Positions 17,268-26,402 are shown, counted from the first letter of the stretch. The stretch: 64,000 nucleotides of DNA from Epilithonimonas caeni DSM 17710 (GCF_000426465.1 NZ_AUFK01000009.1:744001-808000), one strand, 5' to 3'. The notes: generated from the letters alone by a model not told the origin. Numbers and translations are program-made.

Positions 17268-18080
17268 TTAGCTCTCTGGCGGAAATAATTTCAGAAAACC
17301 TTCGTAAACACTTTTGTGCAAAATAGTCGCGTGATTATCGTCGGTCATTAGCTTATATTCTAATTTCAATTTCTTTTTTCCAGAATTTTTAAGGATTTGA
17401 TATAATCCGTCTGCTTCCTTTACCATCATTTCATGCTCATTCTTGCCAACAGAAATATAAACGAAACATTCATCATCTTTTTGTTGTGAAATCAATTTTG
17501 CGGCATTATTATAAAGACTTTCGTTGTCCCACCAAAGACTCGGACTGATGATGAAATAATGCGTGAAAAGCTCCGGTTTTTTCAAAAAGATTTCCGTGGC
17601 GACCAATCCGCCCAATGATTGCCCAATAACATATTTCGTTTTATCGGTCTTATAGGTTTTATCGATGTAAGGTTGTAATTCCTCCTCAACAAACTGAATA
17701 AACTTATCCGAATGTCCTGTCGTAGGATAATCTTGCTGTAAATCTTTCAAATCTGTGTGAAATGTAAAATCTCTTTTTCTATCAACATTTTCAATCCCGA
17801 CAATAATAAAGTCAGGCATCTTAAATGACAAATTGAAAAATTGCTGAAGTCCGACCAAATGAAGAAAATCCTCATTCATACTTCCATCCAGAATATAAAT
17901 GACAGGATAACTTTTGGATTTATCGTAATTCTGAGGAAGATAAATATTCAGTGTTCTTTTTTCATTAAGAATTTTCGAATTCAAAGTTACTTTCTCTCCG
18001 ATTTTCAAATCTTCGACAACCGGACTTTGAGAGCTTAAGATCGAGAATATGAATAAAAATGCAAAACTTAATATTTTCAA
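17268..18080 (-). CDS. Secreted alpha/beta-hydrolase, esterase family
   Basis: A 270-residue protein with a signal peptide (MKILSFAFLFIFSILSSQ). It belongs to the Fes/IroE/esterase D-like alpha/beta-hydrolase group: PVIYILDGSMNEDFL, VIGQSLGGLVATEIFLKKPELF (nucleophile Ser in GQSLGG), FIISPSLWWDNESL and the His in DDNHATILHKSVYEG. Typical substrates are siderophore or other esters, but none is specified here. The gene follows the MFS permease by 8 nt, so the two are probably co-transcribed. Confidence 0.88.
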   Translation of the reverse strand: MKILSFAFLFIFSILSSQSPVVEDLKIGEKVTLNSKILNEKRTLNIYLPQNYDKSKSYPVIYILDGSMNEDFLHLVGLQQFFNLSFKMPDFIIVGIENVDRKRDFTFHTDLKDLQQDYPTTGHSDKFIQFVEEELQPYIDKTYKTDKTKYVIGQSLGGLVATEIFLKKPELFTHYFIISPSLWWDNESLYNNAAKLISQQKDDECFVYISVGKNEHEMMVKEADGLYQILKNSGKKKLKLEYKLMTDDNHATILHKSVYEGFLKLFPPES

Positions 18081-18088
18081 ACCAGCAA

Positions 18089-19513
18089 TTATTTGGTATT
18101 ATTTTTAACTTTTAGAAAACGAATAAAAACCAATCCCAAAGCAAAGAAAATTGTCATCGATAAAGCAGCATAGCGCATATTGTTGTAATGCTCAATCAAC
18201 GTTGCAAAGATGAATGTTCCAAGAATAATCGCCAATTTTTCTAATACATCATAGAAACTGAAATACGTTGTATTATCCATAGAATCAGTCGGAAGCAATT
18301 TGGAATAAGTTGACCTGGACATTGCCTGCAAACCACCCATTACCAGACCAATAACACCGGCAATTCCATAGAACTGATATTCTACATTCGGGTTTTCTTT
18401 ATTAAGGTAATATGCCGCAAGACAGGCCCCTATCCACATTGCAACTGTAATACTGATGACATTTTTATTTCCTATTTTCTTCGATAACCAGGAGAAAAAT
18501 AATGCACCTATAATCGCCTCGATTTGAATTAACAATAATGTCATTATCAATTTGTCCTGAGCCATATTGATCTCGCTTTTCCCAAACAAAGTTGCCATAA
18601 GAAAAATGGTCTGCATACCAACACTGTAAAAGAAAAAGCTGGTCAGGAAATATTTAAGATTTCTGTCTCCGAAAAGATGATTTCCAACCTTAAATAATTC
18701 TTTGAAACTTTGTTTTACAATATCAATATAGAAACTGATGTTGTCTTTGAAAACCTCAACAAAACCGCCTTGTTCAGCGTGACTTTTGAAAATATTTTTA
18801 TAATTAAGCAAAACCAAATCCTTTGGCAATTGTTCTTTAACCTGGCCAAATTGTGGCAAATGTTTAAATGTATATTGTGAGAATCCAAACCACCAAGCGC
18901 CTGTCAACAAGAAACTTACTCTTGTGTAAATCGCCGCCTGTTTAGGAGTTTCCGCACAAACCTGAATCAGAACAAGGCAAATCACCACCAAAATCACAGA
19001 ACCGATATAACCGTAAACATAACCTTTTGCAGATAATGCATCTTGTTTGTCAGGCGTTGCAATGTCCGGTAAAAAGGAGTTATAGAAAACTAAACTTCCC
19101 CAGAAGCCGACACTTGCTGTCACACTGAATAATAATCCCAGCCAGACACTTCCCATTCCTGTAAACATCGCCAATCCCATACAAGATGTTGCTCCAAGAT
19201 AACAGAAAAACTGGAGGAAAGATTTTTTATTTCCAATCGTATCTGCCAAAGAAGACAAAATCGGAGAAAGTAAAACCACGATCAAAAATGAAAGCGTAAG
19301 AGAATAGCCGTAAACTGCATCAGGCTGATATTCTTTTCCGAAGATTTTAATCAGATTTCTTACAGGAACTTTTATCCATTGTCCCGTTTCCTTCACATAC
19401 TCATCTTTTTCATAAGCCGTTGTAAGAATCGAGTAATATATTGGGAAAATTGTGGAAGTAATAACGAGTGAATAAACTGAGTTTGCCCAGTCATACAATG
19501 CCCAGGCGCGCAT
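18089..19513 (-). CDS. MFS permease, UMF1-like
   Basis: A 474-residue membrane protein with about 12 transmembrane segments and the hallmark N-terminus MRAWALYDWANSVYSLVITSTIFPIYY of the UMF1/Atg22-like MFS group, probably exporting amino acids or small metabolites (inferred from family). The called ATG at 19513 cuts off residues homologues normally have. Upstream codons in frame read KNNPKI. An ATG at 19572-19570 starts MSEIEKK but is out of frame by one base across an eight-A run (T8 at 19552-19559 on the plus strand). Adding one A would give a continuous N-terminus of about 20 more residues. So the true start may be shifted by a homopolymer indel or slippage. Confidence 0.88.
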   Translation of the reverse strand: MRAWALYDWANSVYSLVITSTIFPIYYSILTTAYEKDEYVKETGQWIKVPVRNLIKIFGKEYQPDAVYGYSLTLSFLIVVLLSPILSSLADTIGNKKSFLQFFCYLGATSCMGLAMFTGMGSVWLGLLFSVTASVGFWGSLVFYNSFLPDIATPDKQDALSAKGYVYGYIGSVILVVICLVLIQVCAETPKQAAIYTRVSFLLTGAWWFGFSQYTFKHLPQFGQVKEQLPKDLVLLNYKNIFKSHAEQGGFVEVFKDNISFYIDIVKQSFKELFKVGNHLFGDRNLKYFLTSFFFYSVGMQTIFLMATLFGKSEINMAQDKLIMTLLLIQIEAIIGALFFSWLSKKIGNKNVISITVAMWIGACLAAYYLNKENPNVEYQFYGIAGVIGLVMGGLQAMSRSTYSKLLPTDSMDNTTYFSFYDVLEKLAIILGTFIFATLIEHYNNMRYAALSMTIFFALGLVFIRFLKVKNNTK

Positions 19514-19657
19514 TATTTTCGGATTATTCTTAATTGAGTTTTCGGGAATTGTTTTTTTTCTATTTCAGACATTGGAAATAATTATTTAGACAAATGTAAA
19601 AAAAGGAATTACAAGTTGACAAAAAAATGCGTTTGTATCATAAATTTAATAACAAAA

Positions 19658-19690
19658 AACCCTTTCGAGACTTTGAAATCTGAAAGGGTT
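19658..19690 (-). terminator. Intrinsic terminator of the thiolase gene
   Basis: On the minus strand AACCCTTTC pairs with GAAAGGGTT and is followed by TTTTTGTTATT. Confidence 0.75.
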
Positions 19691-19742
19691 TTGAATTTTA
19701 TTTTGTTATTTCAACCACAAAAGTCGAAGTGGTATTAAAAAT

Positions 19743-20924
19743 CTATTGCAAATTTTCAATCACGATAGCCGTTGCGCCACCGCCACCGTTGCAAATAGCA
19801 GCTGCACCGAGTTTTGCATTATTCTGTTTCAGAACGTTGATCAAGGTTACGATAATTCTGGAACCGGAACTTCCCAGCGGGTGACCGATAGAAACCGCTC
19901 CTCCATTCACGTTTACTTTCGCAGAATCCAATCCGAGAATTTTGTTATTTGCTAAACCAACAACAGAAAACGCTTCATTAAATTCAAAGAAATCAATATC
20001 ATCTTTTGTAAGTCCAGCTTTCTCCAGAGCAATCGGTAAAGCCTTTGAAGGTGCCGTTGTGAATCTTTCCGGCTCAACAGCTGCATCAGCGTAAGAAATG
20101 ATTTTTGCCAATGGCTTTATTCCCAATTCATCCACTTTTTCTTTCGACATCAGAATCAAGGCAGAAGCACCGTCGTTCAAGGTTGAAGCATTTGCAGCCG
20201 TTACAGTTCCGTTTTCTTTTTGGAAAACTGTTGGCAAAGTTGGAATTTTATCAAATTTAACAGCTTTGTATTCTTCATCTTCTGAGAAAACAACTGGTTC
20301 TCCTTTTCTTTGAGGAATGGTTACAGGAACAACTTCATCTGCGAATTTGCCGGCTTCCCAAGCTGCAGCCGATCTTTTATAAGATTGAATAGCAAAGGCA
20401 TCCTGCTCTTCTCTTGTAATATTGTTTTCTTTAGCACACAATTCCGCACATACACCCATGTGAACTTTGTTGTAAACATCGGTCAAACCATCTTTCAGAA
20501 GTCCGTCCTGCATTTTGATATCGCCAAGTTTCACACCATTTCTTCCGTCAAGATAATGAGGGACCATCGACATATTTTCCATTCCACCCGCAACAATAAC
20601 ATCTACATCTCCTGCTTTAATCGCCTGAGCAGCCATTGTAACGGCTTTCATTCCGGAAGCACAAACTTTATTGATCGTTGTTGAAGGCGTACGATTTGAC
20701 AAACCAGCGCCTAAAGCCACTTGTCTTGCCGGAGCCTGTCCTTCGTTGGCCTGTAAAACATTTCCCATATAAATTTCTTGAACCAAAGTCGGGTCAAGAT
20801 TGATTTTGTCTAAAGCTCCTTTTACCGCAGTAATGCCCAATTGTGTCGCTGGAACGCTCGAAAGGCTTCCCATAAAACTTCCCATCGGTGTCCTGACTGC
20901 TGATACAATGAATACTTCTTTCAT
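19743..20924 (-). CDS. Acetyl-CoA C-acetyltransferase (thiolase)
   Basis: A 393-residue thiolase, the usual length. The active-site cysteine is in [11 protein letters not shown], the catalytic His/Asn region in [15 protein letters not shown], the second His in [11 protein letters not shown] and the second Cys in [12 protein letters not shown]. It condenses two acetyl-CoA to acetoacetyl-CoA or the reverse. This is the first step of the mevalonate route and the partner reaction of the CoA-transferase encoded at 4.6 and 8.0 kb. It is monocistronic with its own terminator. A beta-oxidation role cannot be excluded. Confidence 0.95.
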   Translation of the reverse strand: MKEVFIVSAVRTPMGSFMGSLSSVPATQLGITAVKGALDKINLDPTLVQEIYMGNVLQANEGQAPARQVALGAGLSNRTPSTTINKVCASGMKAVTMAAQAIKAGDVDVIVAGGMENMSMVPHYLDGRNGVKLGDIKMQDGLLKDGLTDVYNKVHMGVCAELCAKENNITREEQDAFAIQSYKRSAAAWEAGKFADEVVPVTIPQRKGEPVVFSEDEEYKAVKFDKIPTLPTVFQKENGTVTAANASTLNDGASALILMSKEKVDELGIKPLAKIISYADAAVEPERFTTAPSKALPIALEKAGLTKDDIDFFEFNEAFSVVGLANNKILGLDSAKVNVNGGAVSIGHPLGSSGSRIIVTLINVLKQNNAKLGAAAICNGGGGATAIVIENLQ

Positions 20925-20960
20925 AATATTTTTAATTTTGATTGTATATTAATTTTTCAA

Positions 20961-21073
20961 ACACAAAGTGTACAATTTTTTTAACTACTAATATTTTAAG
21001 GCCACAAGGTTTGACTTCGTCAAATTTTTGAATTAATCGTTTTCCTTGTGAAAATCTTTGTGTCTTTGTGGTT
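20961..21073. repeat. CACAAAG-type intergenic repeat overlapping an ORF end
   Basis: The segment has arms with CACAAAG or CACAAGG at 20961-20968 and 21001-21010 and their complements CCTTGTG and CTTTGTGTCTTTGTGG at 21044-21073. The outer arms form a long imperfect hairpin. The right arm encodes the last residues (RHKDFHKEND) of the membrane protein at 21033-21458. I recognise this type of sequence as frequent between flavobacterial genes, from general knowledge only. Confidence 0.55.
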
Positions 21074-21458
21074 CAATTCTATTTTTTCTTGATGCGATTA
21101 AAATCAGGACTGCTCCAAGAAATTCTATGAACCATCCCCAAGATAATTTTACAATTCCGGCAAATGTGGATCGCCAAGACTTGAATGGTAAAAAACTGAA
21201 ATAATCCAAAGATTTCAACTTAATCGCAACGATTGTGAAAACAAAAAGCAAAATCATTAAGAATACCATTATTCTCACGAATTTATTTTTGTCAATCAGG
21301 ATAAAAACCAGCATTAATAAAGAAAATCCCCAAAGTATGATGGCGAGTGTGTTATCCACTTTCCAATAGTTCCAGTTTCCAACAATCGGAATATGGACCA
21401 AAGGCAAAAAACTGCCTGCCACAACCAAAAACAAACCGATTAACTGTAAATTTTTCAT
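21033..21458 (-). CDS. Small multi-pass membrane protein, unknown function
   Basis: A 141-residue protein with four hydrophobic helices (about 4-20, 38-57, 63-83 and 107-121). A GNWNYWKVDN loop and a Trp-rich KLSWGWFIEFLGAVL segment resemble small uncharacterised membrane proteins. No known domain. Its last 10 residues (RHKDFHKEND) are encoded by an intergenic repeat arm, so the original C-terminus may have ended a few residues earlier. Confidence 0.65.
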   Translation of the reverse strand: MKNLQLIGLFLVVAGSFLPLVHIPIVGNWNYWKVDNTLAIILWGFSLLMLVFILIDKNKFVRIMVFLMILLFVFTIVAIKLKSLDYFSFLPFKSWRSTFAGIVKLSWGWFIEFLGAVLILIASRKNRIEPQRHKDFHKEND

Positions 21459-21541
21459 TCTTAATTCTTGTTCGCCAATGTAAATAAAAAAATTTTGAGT
21501 TGCAAAAATGAATTAAGAAGATTTTTCAAATGTGATTTTGA

Positions 21542-21584
21542 CCTTCGGAAGGGATAGAGACTGTTGAGATTCCTTCGGAATGAC
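21542..21584. repeat. Short CCTTCGGAA direct repeats in intergenic DNA
   Basis: CCTTCGGAA occurs at 21542-21550 and 21572-21580, each part of a small palindrome (CCTTCGGAAGG and TTCCTTCGGAA), with ATGACA after the second. It fits a scattered intergenic repeat; no function is apparent. Confidence 0.4.
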
Positions 21585-21606
21585 AAAACAAAGGATTTTA
21601 AGACAA

Positions 21607-21636
21607 AAACTCACATCCCTTTCGAGATATGAGCTT
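21607..21636 (-). terminator. Terminator of the sigma/anti-sigma/outer-membrane operon
   Basis: On the minus strand AAGCTCATATC pairs with GATGTGAGTTT (two wobble pairs) and runs into TTTTTG. Confidence 0.65.
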
Positions 21637-21683
21637 TAATAAGAAAATAGTGTATAAGAATGTTCTATGAAAAATGTTATCAG

Positions 21684-22766
21684 TTAAAAATCAATATTGG
21701 CGATTTCTATTCCGATTTGGATTCCGTTTTTGTTTGGTAAGTTTGCCTTGCTATTGAAAATCGGTGTGAAATCTTTTTTGATGAATAAATTAACACCTCC
21801 ATAACCCAAACTGAATTTCCCGCCGAACAAGAAAGCATTCACGCCGTCATCCAAAGTATAATCATACTTTTTGAACTTATCGTTTTCATTATGATATTTC
21901 ACTTTTACGATGCTTCTCGTATTGATTCCCGCATAAGCTCCCAATCCAACTTTCCACATTTTTTTTCGGACCTCGAGATATTGTTTTCCGTCATATTCTG
22001 TATATTTTGGATTCAGATATAATTGAAATTCAATTGGTAAAGTCAAGTAAACATTTCTCAGTTTTGAACGTTTTAAGTTTCCTTCCTGAAAATCTTCAAG
22101 AAATAATTGTGAGTTATCCTGAACAAAAACCTGCGGACGTTTCGGCATATAGGTATCGGTTCTGTAAGCCAATCCATATCTCAAAACCCAAGGACTCGTG
22201 AAGCTTCCCAACTGCTTATCTTTTCTGAACTGTACCTCAACACTGTGCGAGTTTCCGATTCTCATCTCAGAATCATTTTCAAACGGATTGAAGCTGCCTT
22301 TGTCCTTTGTAAGATTTGCGAAAGCATAACCTACACTGACAGCACTCGTATTGATATATTCTTTTGGCGACCTGTCTCTCTTTTTAATTTTAATTGATAA
22401 ACCAGAGGTTCCAAAAACCATCACATTTTTACTTTTCAAAGTGTCTGGTTTTGTATTATAAACCGAATTGGTAACAGCAGTTTTTGTGATATCTTCCAGT
22501 TGCTGACGCTCATTTTCAATTTTATCATTAATAATAGCTTCATATTTTTTAGAAACAGCCTCTTTCTGAGCGATCTGTTCTGATTTGGTTATTTTTCCGG
22601 AAGAAAATGCTTCATCTATTTTATCTGTTTCAGCTTTCATATTCGCTTTCTCTGTCGATACGATTGAATTGACTTTCTCGGTATAAGATTTCATCTGATT
22701 ATCAAGCGTAGTCTGTGCTGTAGCAAAGCTGGAAAGCATTGCCAGAAGTAAAATTTTAAATTTCAT
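21684..22766 (-). CDS. Predicted outer-membrane beta-barrel protein with coiled-coil N-terminus
   Basis: A 360-residue protein with a signal peptide (MKFKILLLAMLSSFATAQ). Residues 20 to about 100 are highly charged and helical (TEKVNSIVSTEKANMKAETDKIDEAF), likely coiled coil. Residues 115-360 alternate hydrophobic and polar as in an outer-membrane beta-barrel and end NGIQIGIEIANIDF. No precise family is recognised. It starts 7 nt after the anti-sigma gene, so the ECF sigma factor, anti-sigma factor and this protein probably form one operon. Confidence 0.8.
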   Translation of the reverse strand: MKFKILLLAMLSSFATAQTTLDNQMKSYTEKVNSIVSTEKANMKAETDKIDEAFSSGKITKSEQIAQKEAVSKKYEAIINDKIENERQQLEDITKTAVTNSVYNTKPDTLKSKNVMVFGTSGLSIKIKKRDRSPKEYINTSAVSVGYAFANLTKDKGSFNPFENDSEMRIGNSHSVEVQFRKDKQLGSFTSPWVLRYGLAYRTDTYMPKRPQVFVQDNSQLFLEDFQEGNLKRSKLRNVYLTLPIEFQLYLNPKYTEYDGKQYLEVRKKMWKVGLGAYAGINTRSIVKVKYHNENDKFKKYDYTLDDGVNAFLFGGKFSLGYGGVNLFIKKDFTPIFNSKANLPNKNGIQIGIEIANIDF

Positions 22767-22773
22767 AGTTTAA

Positions 22774-23481
22774 TTATTTAGTAGTTGTAGAATCTTTGTC
22801 GTAAAGTGTAATTCCGAAGAGTTTGATACGTTTCGGGTTTGGGAAATCAGACTCGCTTTTGATTTTCGGTGTGTTGATTCCCATTGCGGATTTTGGTGTT
22901 TCTGTTTTGGCCTTGTCTATTTCTACTCCGAAAAGTAAATCAGACGAAGACACGTATTTTACTTTTTCTTTTGGTTTCTGAATATCAGTTTGAGCCAATT
23001 GTTCTTCCGGTTTAGAAACAATCTGAGGTTCTTCTTTTTTTATAATGTTTTCTTTTTCAGGAATTTGATTGTTAGTTTGATTCACTTTTTTAACTGATTC
23101 CGTCAATATAAGTGGATTAGAAGAATTTTTCCCATTTTCAACCGCCAATTTTTGATTATCAGTTTCGGAATTATTTTTTGCTGGAATTAATTTCTCAGCT
23201 CCATTACTCTCTGACTGGTCAATTGTTGTTAGAACTGTATTTTGATTATTAGTCTGATTTGCAAACTCCTGATTTTCATTAATATGAGATTTATTATTAA
23301 TAACCAGAAAACTTCCGCCTAAACCAACCATTAACAAAATCACAGCGGCATATCGCAACCAAATCACTTTCGGTTTCTTTTCTCTCACAGGAGCCTGGTC
23401 GAGTTTCTCTTCCAATCTGTCCCAAAGACTGTCAGAAACTTTCATTTCCTGTTGTTCGTATTTAGATTTCAGATTCTGCAT
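22774..23481 (-). CDS. Anti-sigma factor-like membrane protein
   Basis: About 235 residues from the ATG at 23481 (MQNLKSKYEQQ), which overlaps the sigma gene stop by 20 nt and suggests translational coupling; an ATG at 23508 is an alternative. Residues 1-45 are charged (VSDSLWDRLEEKLDQAP) and likely bind the sigma factor. One membrane helix follows (WLRYAAVILLMVGLGGSFLVI, about 48-68). The rest is a low-complexity Asn/Gln/Lys/Glu-rich periplasmic stretch. The topology and position behind a sigma gene match anti-sigma factors, although the sequence is not a recognised family. Confidence 0.75.
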   Translation of the reverse strand: MQNLKSKYEQQEMKVSDSLWDRLEEKLDQAPVREKKPKVIWLRYAAVILLMVGLGGSFLVINNKSHINENQEFANQTNNQNTVLTTIDQSESNGAEKLIPAKNNSETDNQKLAVENGKNSSNPLILTESVKKVNQTNNQIPEKENIIKKEEPQIVSKPEEQLAQTDIQKPKEKVKYVSSSDLLFGVEIDKAKTETPKSAMGINTPKIKSESDFPNPKRIKLFGITLYDKDSTTTK

Positions 23482-24022
23482 TTTGTTTGGTGTTTTGTTG
23501 TTGATCAAAATAATCCTGAAGCCATTTCTTTGCTTTACTCAATTGGCTTTTGCTTGTTCCTTCGGAGATATTCAGGATTTCTGCAATCTCCTGATGCTTC
23601 TTTTCCTCAAAAACCGAAAGATTGAAAACCAGTTTGTAACCAATCGGCATTTCTTTGAAAATCACTTCTAAATCTATATCCTGAGAAAATTCCGTAACAT
23701 CTTCCGTCTGTTCTGCAATCGCATCTGTAAATTCAGTTTCCGCATACAGAATATGTTTGTTTTTTCTAATGAAACTAATGGCGTCATTCACCACAATTTT
23801 TCTCAGCCAAAAAGGAAATGATTCATAATTCTTACAATCTTCAATTTTCGTAAACGCTTTATAAAAAGCATTCATCAAAACATCTTCTGCATCATTCCGA
23901 TTATTGATGTACGAATTGGCAACCGACAACATTTTTCCTGAAAACATCTCGAACAAACTCTTCTGAGCCAGTCGGTCATTTTTCTTTGCTTTGGAAAAGA
24001 TATGTTGTAAATCTCGTTTCAT
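23462..24022 (-). CDS. ECF-type RNA polymerase sigma factor
   Basis: A 186-residue sigma-70 family protein (MKRDLQHIFSKAKKNDRLAQKSLFEMFSG from the ATG at 24022; an ATG at 24049 would add nine residues). Region 2 is at about 25-95 (NNRNDAEDVLMNAFYKAFTKIEDCKNYESFPFWLRKIVVNDAISFIRK). Region 4 is a helix-turn-helix (YKLVFNLSVFEEKKHQEIAEILNISEGTSKSQLSKAKKWLQDYF). It recruits RNA polymerase to envelope-stress or transport promoters, and is probably controlled by the anti-sigma factor encoded next. The inducing signal is unknown. Confidence 0.92.
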   Translation of the reverse strand: MKRDLQHIFSKAKKNDRLAQKSLFEMFSGKMLSVANSYINNRNDAEDVLMNAFYKAFTKIEDCKNYESFPFWLRKIVVNDAISFIRKNKHILYAETEFTDAIAEQTEDVTEFSQDIDLEVIFKEMPIGYKLVFNLSVFEEKKHQEIAEILNISEGTSKSQLSKAKKWLQDYFDQQQNTKQNAESEI

Positions 24023-24126
24023 TTTCTCTTTCTGACTATAAGACGGCAAACTATTGAAATGGTTGCCTGATTTTTTTAAATTAATTCAACAAAATATATA
24101 ACTAATTGAAAATCAACAAATAAAAT

Positions 24127-25107
24127 TTAATTAATTTTTATTTTATCAATAGAGAGTTTCGAAATCATGAGACAGCTCAGGAAAATAGGAATATATAATC
24201 TTATCTCATACAAAGCTCCTGTATAAAAACACATAATAATGTACGGTAGCGAAAAAAGGTGAAAAATCAATATATTCCTGGTTGTCTGCCTATTATTGGA
24301 CACCAACAAACTAAATGCAAAAAATACTATCCAAAATAAAATCCCAAATAAACTTCTTGTTTGCGTGACATTTCCAACAAAAAAATTTTCATTTCTAATC
24401 TCAAAACTATCAGTAGCTAATCTTACTCCAATATAGGTCGCCAAAAAACCAATTAATAAATATACCAGCGGTTGCCAACTTTCTTTATTTAAACCATATT
24501 TATTATACAAAAAAACCGCTGCAAATGACAGCGACAAAGCAGAAGATTCTCTGTTAAGTGTAGAAATCATCAAAATAGAAATCAAAACAAGAAACAGAAC
24601 CAATCTTTTATTTTCCAGATATTTCAAAAATATTAAGACAAAAACAAATAAAAAGAAATAACTGCTGCAGTCATAAGGAACCAACACAAACTGAGACAGT
24701 CCGATCGACAATGTAGAAAGTGTAATGACAAATATTTTCTCCGACTGGTTTGCAAAGAAATACTTTGTTTCGGTTATCAACAGCAGAACGATATTCGTTA
24801 ATATCAAAAAAAATGTATTAAGAAATGCATAAGCGAAAAACATATTTGGTTGCGCATTCTTATCCCAAAAATCCATTTTAAGCCTAATTTCAAATGGAAG
24901 GCCTTCCAGAAAATTATAAATATAAATTAAAAGAGAGGTACTTAGCCAACGGTATTGATAAACACCACTTTCGTACTGTTCTTTGAAAGAATCTATATTG
25001 AACAAAGGTGCGGAGTAAACACTTCCAAAAGCAAAATAAATAAAGATATTGACCACAATTGCAAACAGTGTTACAAATATGATTTTAAAAAATAAATTCA
25101 CTTTCAT
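24127..25107 (-). CDS. Polytopic membrane protein, unknown function
   Basis: A 326-residue protein with about nine transmembrane segments. Conserved-looking loop residues include YQYRWLSTSLL, LVPYDCSSYFF and LNRESSALSLS. The layout (periplasmic acidic residues and a loop with YDCSS) resembles GT-C glycosyltransferases or polysaccharide-polymerase-like proteins, but no domain is certain. It is divergent from prfB, with 129 nt between the starts, and not obviously in an operon with the downstream sigma gene on the same strand. Confidence 0.7.
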   Translation of the reverse strand: MKVNLFFKIIFVTLFAIVVNIFIYFAFGSVYSAPLFNIDSFKEQYESGVYQYRWLSTSLLIYIYNFLEGLPFEIRLKMDFWDKNAQPNMFFAYAFLNTFFLILTNIVLLLITETKYFFANQSEKIFVITLSTLSIGLSQFVLVPYDCSSYFFLFVFVLIFLKYLENKRLVLFLVLISILMISTLNRESSALSLSFAAVFLYNKYGLNKESWQPLVYLLIGFLATYIGVRLATDSFEIRNENFFVGNVTQTRSLFGILFWIVFFAFSLLVSNNRQTTRNILIFHLFSLPYIIMCFYTGALYEIRLYIPIFLSCLMISKLSIDKIKIN

Positions 25108-25206
25108 AAGCTCAATAGTTTTTCAAATAAATCGTAAATATCGTGAATTTTGAAATTCTGGAAATTCCTGTATGATATAAAAGCAAGTAAATAAGTATAA
25201 AAACCG

Positions 25207-25214
25207 TAAATTTG
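25207..25214 (+). promoter_or_regulatory. TAnnTTTG promoter element before prfB
   Basis: TAAATTTG is 22 nt before the GTG start at 25237, consistent with a short leader. Confidence 0.45.
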
Positions 25215-25236
25215 CTTTCCAAAAATCAATACAAAC

Positions 25237-26349
25237 GTGGTAAACACAGACCAAATAAAAGACATACAATCCAGAATAGAAGACCTGCATAAGTTCCTCC
25301 AGATCGAAAAGAAAAAAATTGAAATTTCCAACGATGACGAGAAAACCGCCGCTCCCGAATTCTGGGAAAAGCCAAAAGAAGCTGAAGTTTTCCTAAAACA
25401 ACTTCGTTCCAAGAAAAAATGGGTAGAAAGTTATGAAGAGATCCATTCCCAGTTTGAGGATTTGCAGGTTCTTTTAGAATTTGCAAAAGAAGACCCGGAT
25501 TCTGAAAAAGAACTCGATGAATCTTTCCCTCAATTAGTCGAAAAAGTAGAAAATCTGGAATTCAAAAATATGCTTTCTAACGAAGGCGACGAGTTATCCG
25601 CAGTTCTACAGATCACAGCCGGCGCCGGCGGAACAGAATCCTGTGACTGGGCCAGTATGCTGATGCGGATGTACACGATGTGGGCAGATAAGCAAGGTTA
25701 CAAAATCCGTGAACTGAATTTCCAGGAAGGTGATGTTGCCGGAGTTAAGACTGTAACCCTGGAAATCGAAGGAGAGTTTGCTTTCGGTTACCTAAAGGGT
25801 GAAAATGGTGTTCACAGATTGGTAAGAATTTCGCCGTTTGACAGTAATGCCAAACGACATACGAGTTTCGTTTCGGTATATGTCTATCCTTTGGTGGATG
25901 ACACGATTGAAATCAATATTAATCCGGCCGACATCAGTTTTGAAACGATGCGTTCTTCCGGGGCTGGTGGACAAAACGTAAATAAGGTTGAAACCGCAGT
26001 TCGTCTTCGTCATGCACCAACCGGAATTATCATTGAAAACTCAGAATCACGTTCCCAGCTTCAGAATAAAGAAAAAGCAATGCAACTCTTACGTTCAAGA
26101 CTTTATGAAATCGAATTGGAAGAACGAATGAAAGCCAGAAACGAAATCGAAGCGGGAAAGATGAAAATCGAATGGGGTTCTCAAATCCGAAATTACGTGA
26201 TGCATCCTTATAAATTGGTAAAAGATGTACGTTCCGGATATGAAACTTCTGATGTGGACGGTGTAATGAATGGTAACCTGACACCTTTCCTTAAAGCTTA
26301 TCTGATGAATGAAGGACAAGCCGGAAGTGATGAGTTGGATGAATTATAG
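25237..26349 (+). CDS. prfB: Peptide chain release factor 2
   Basis: RF2 (370 residues) terminates translation at UGA and UAA. The SPF stop-codon motif is at 199-201 ([15 protein letters not shown]) and the GGQ catalytic motif at 244-246 ([20 protein letters not shown]). The start is GTG at 25237 and gives a family-like N-terminus ([25 protein letters not shown]). Many bacterial prfB genes contain an in-frame UGA and a +1 frameshift site near codon 25. Here codons 1-30 contain no UGA and no CTTTGAC-type slip, so the autoregulatory frameshift appears absent. A terminator follows, shared with the convergent E2 gene. Confidence 0.96.
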   Translation: MVNTDQIKDIQSRIEDLHKFLQIEKKKIEISNDDEKTAAPEFWEKPKEAEVFLKQLRSKKKWVESYEEIHSQFEDLQVLLEFAKEDPDSEKELDESFPQLVEKVENLEFKNMLSNEGDELSAVLQITAGAGGTESCDWASMLMRMYTMWADKQGYKIRELNFQEGDVAGVKTVTLEIEGEFAFGYLKGENGVHRLVRISPFDSNAKRHTSFVSVYVYPLVDDTIEININPADISFETMRSSGAGGQNVNKVETAVRLRHAPTGIIIENSESRSQLQNKEKAMQLLRSRLYEIELEERMKARNEIEAGKMKIEWGSQIRNYVMHPYKLVKDVRSGYETSDVDGVMNGNLTPFLKAYLMNEGQAGSDELDEL

Positions 26350-26372
26350 AAAAATGTAATATTTAAAATAAA

Positions 26373-26398
26373 AAAGCCTCAGAAAATTCTGAGGCTTT
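26373..26398. terminator. Bidirectional terminator between prfB and E2
   Basis: AAGCCTCAGA and TCTGAGGCTT pair around AAAT; A-run on one side and T-run on the other allow both converging transcripts to end. Confidence 0.8.
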
Positions 26399-26402
26399 GA
26401 TT

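Noticed and set aside
25104-25486. Minus-strand ORFs across the prfB start
   Set aside because: They are low-complexity, overlap prfB codons on the other strand and have no recognisable protein features; treated as shadows.
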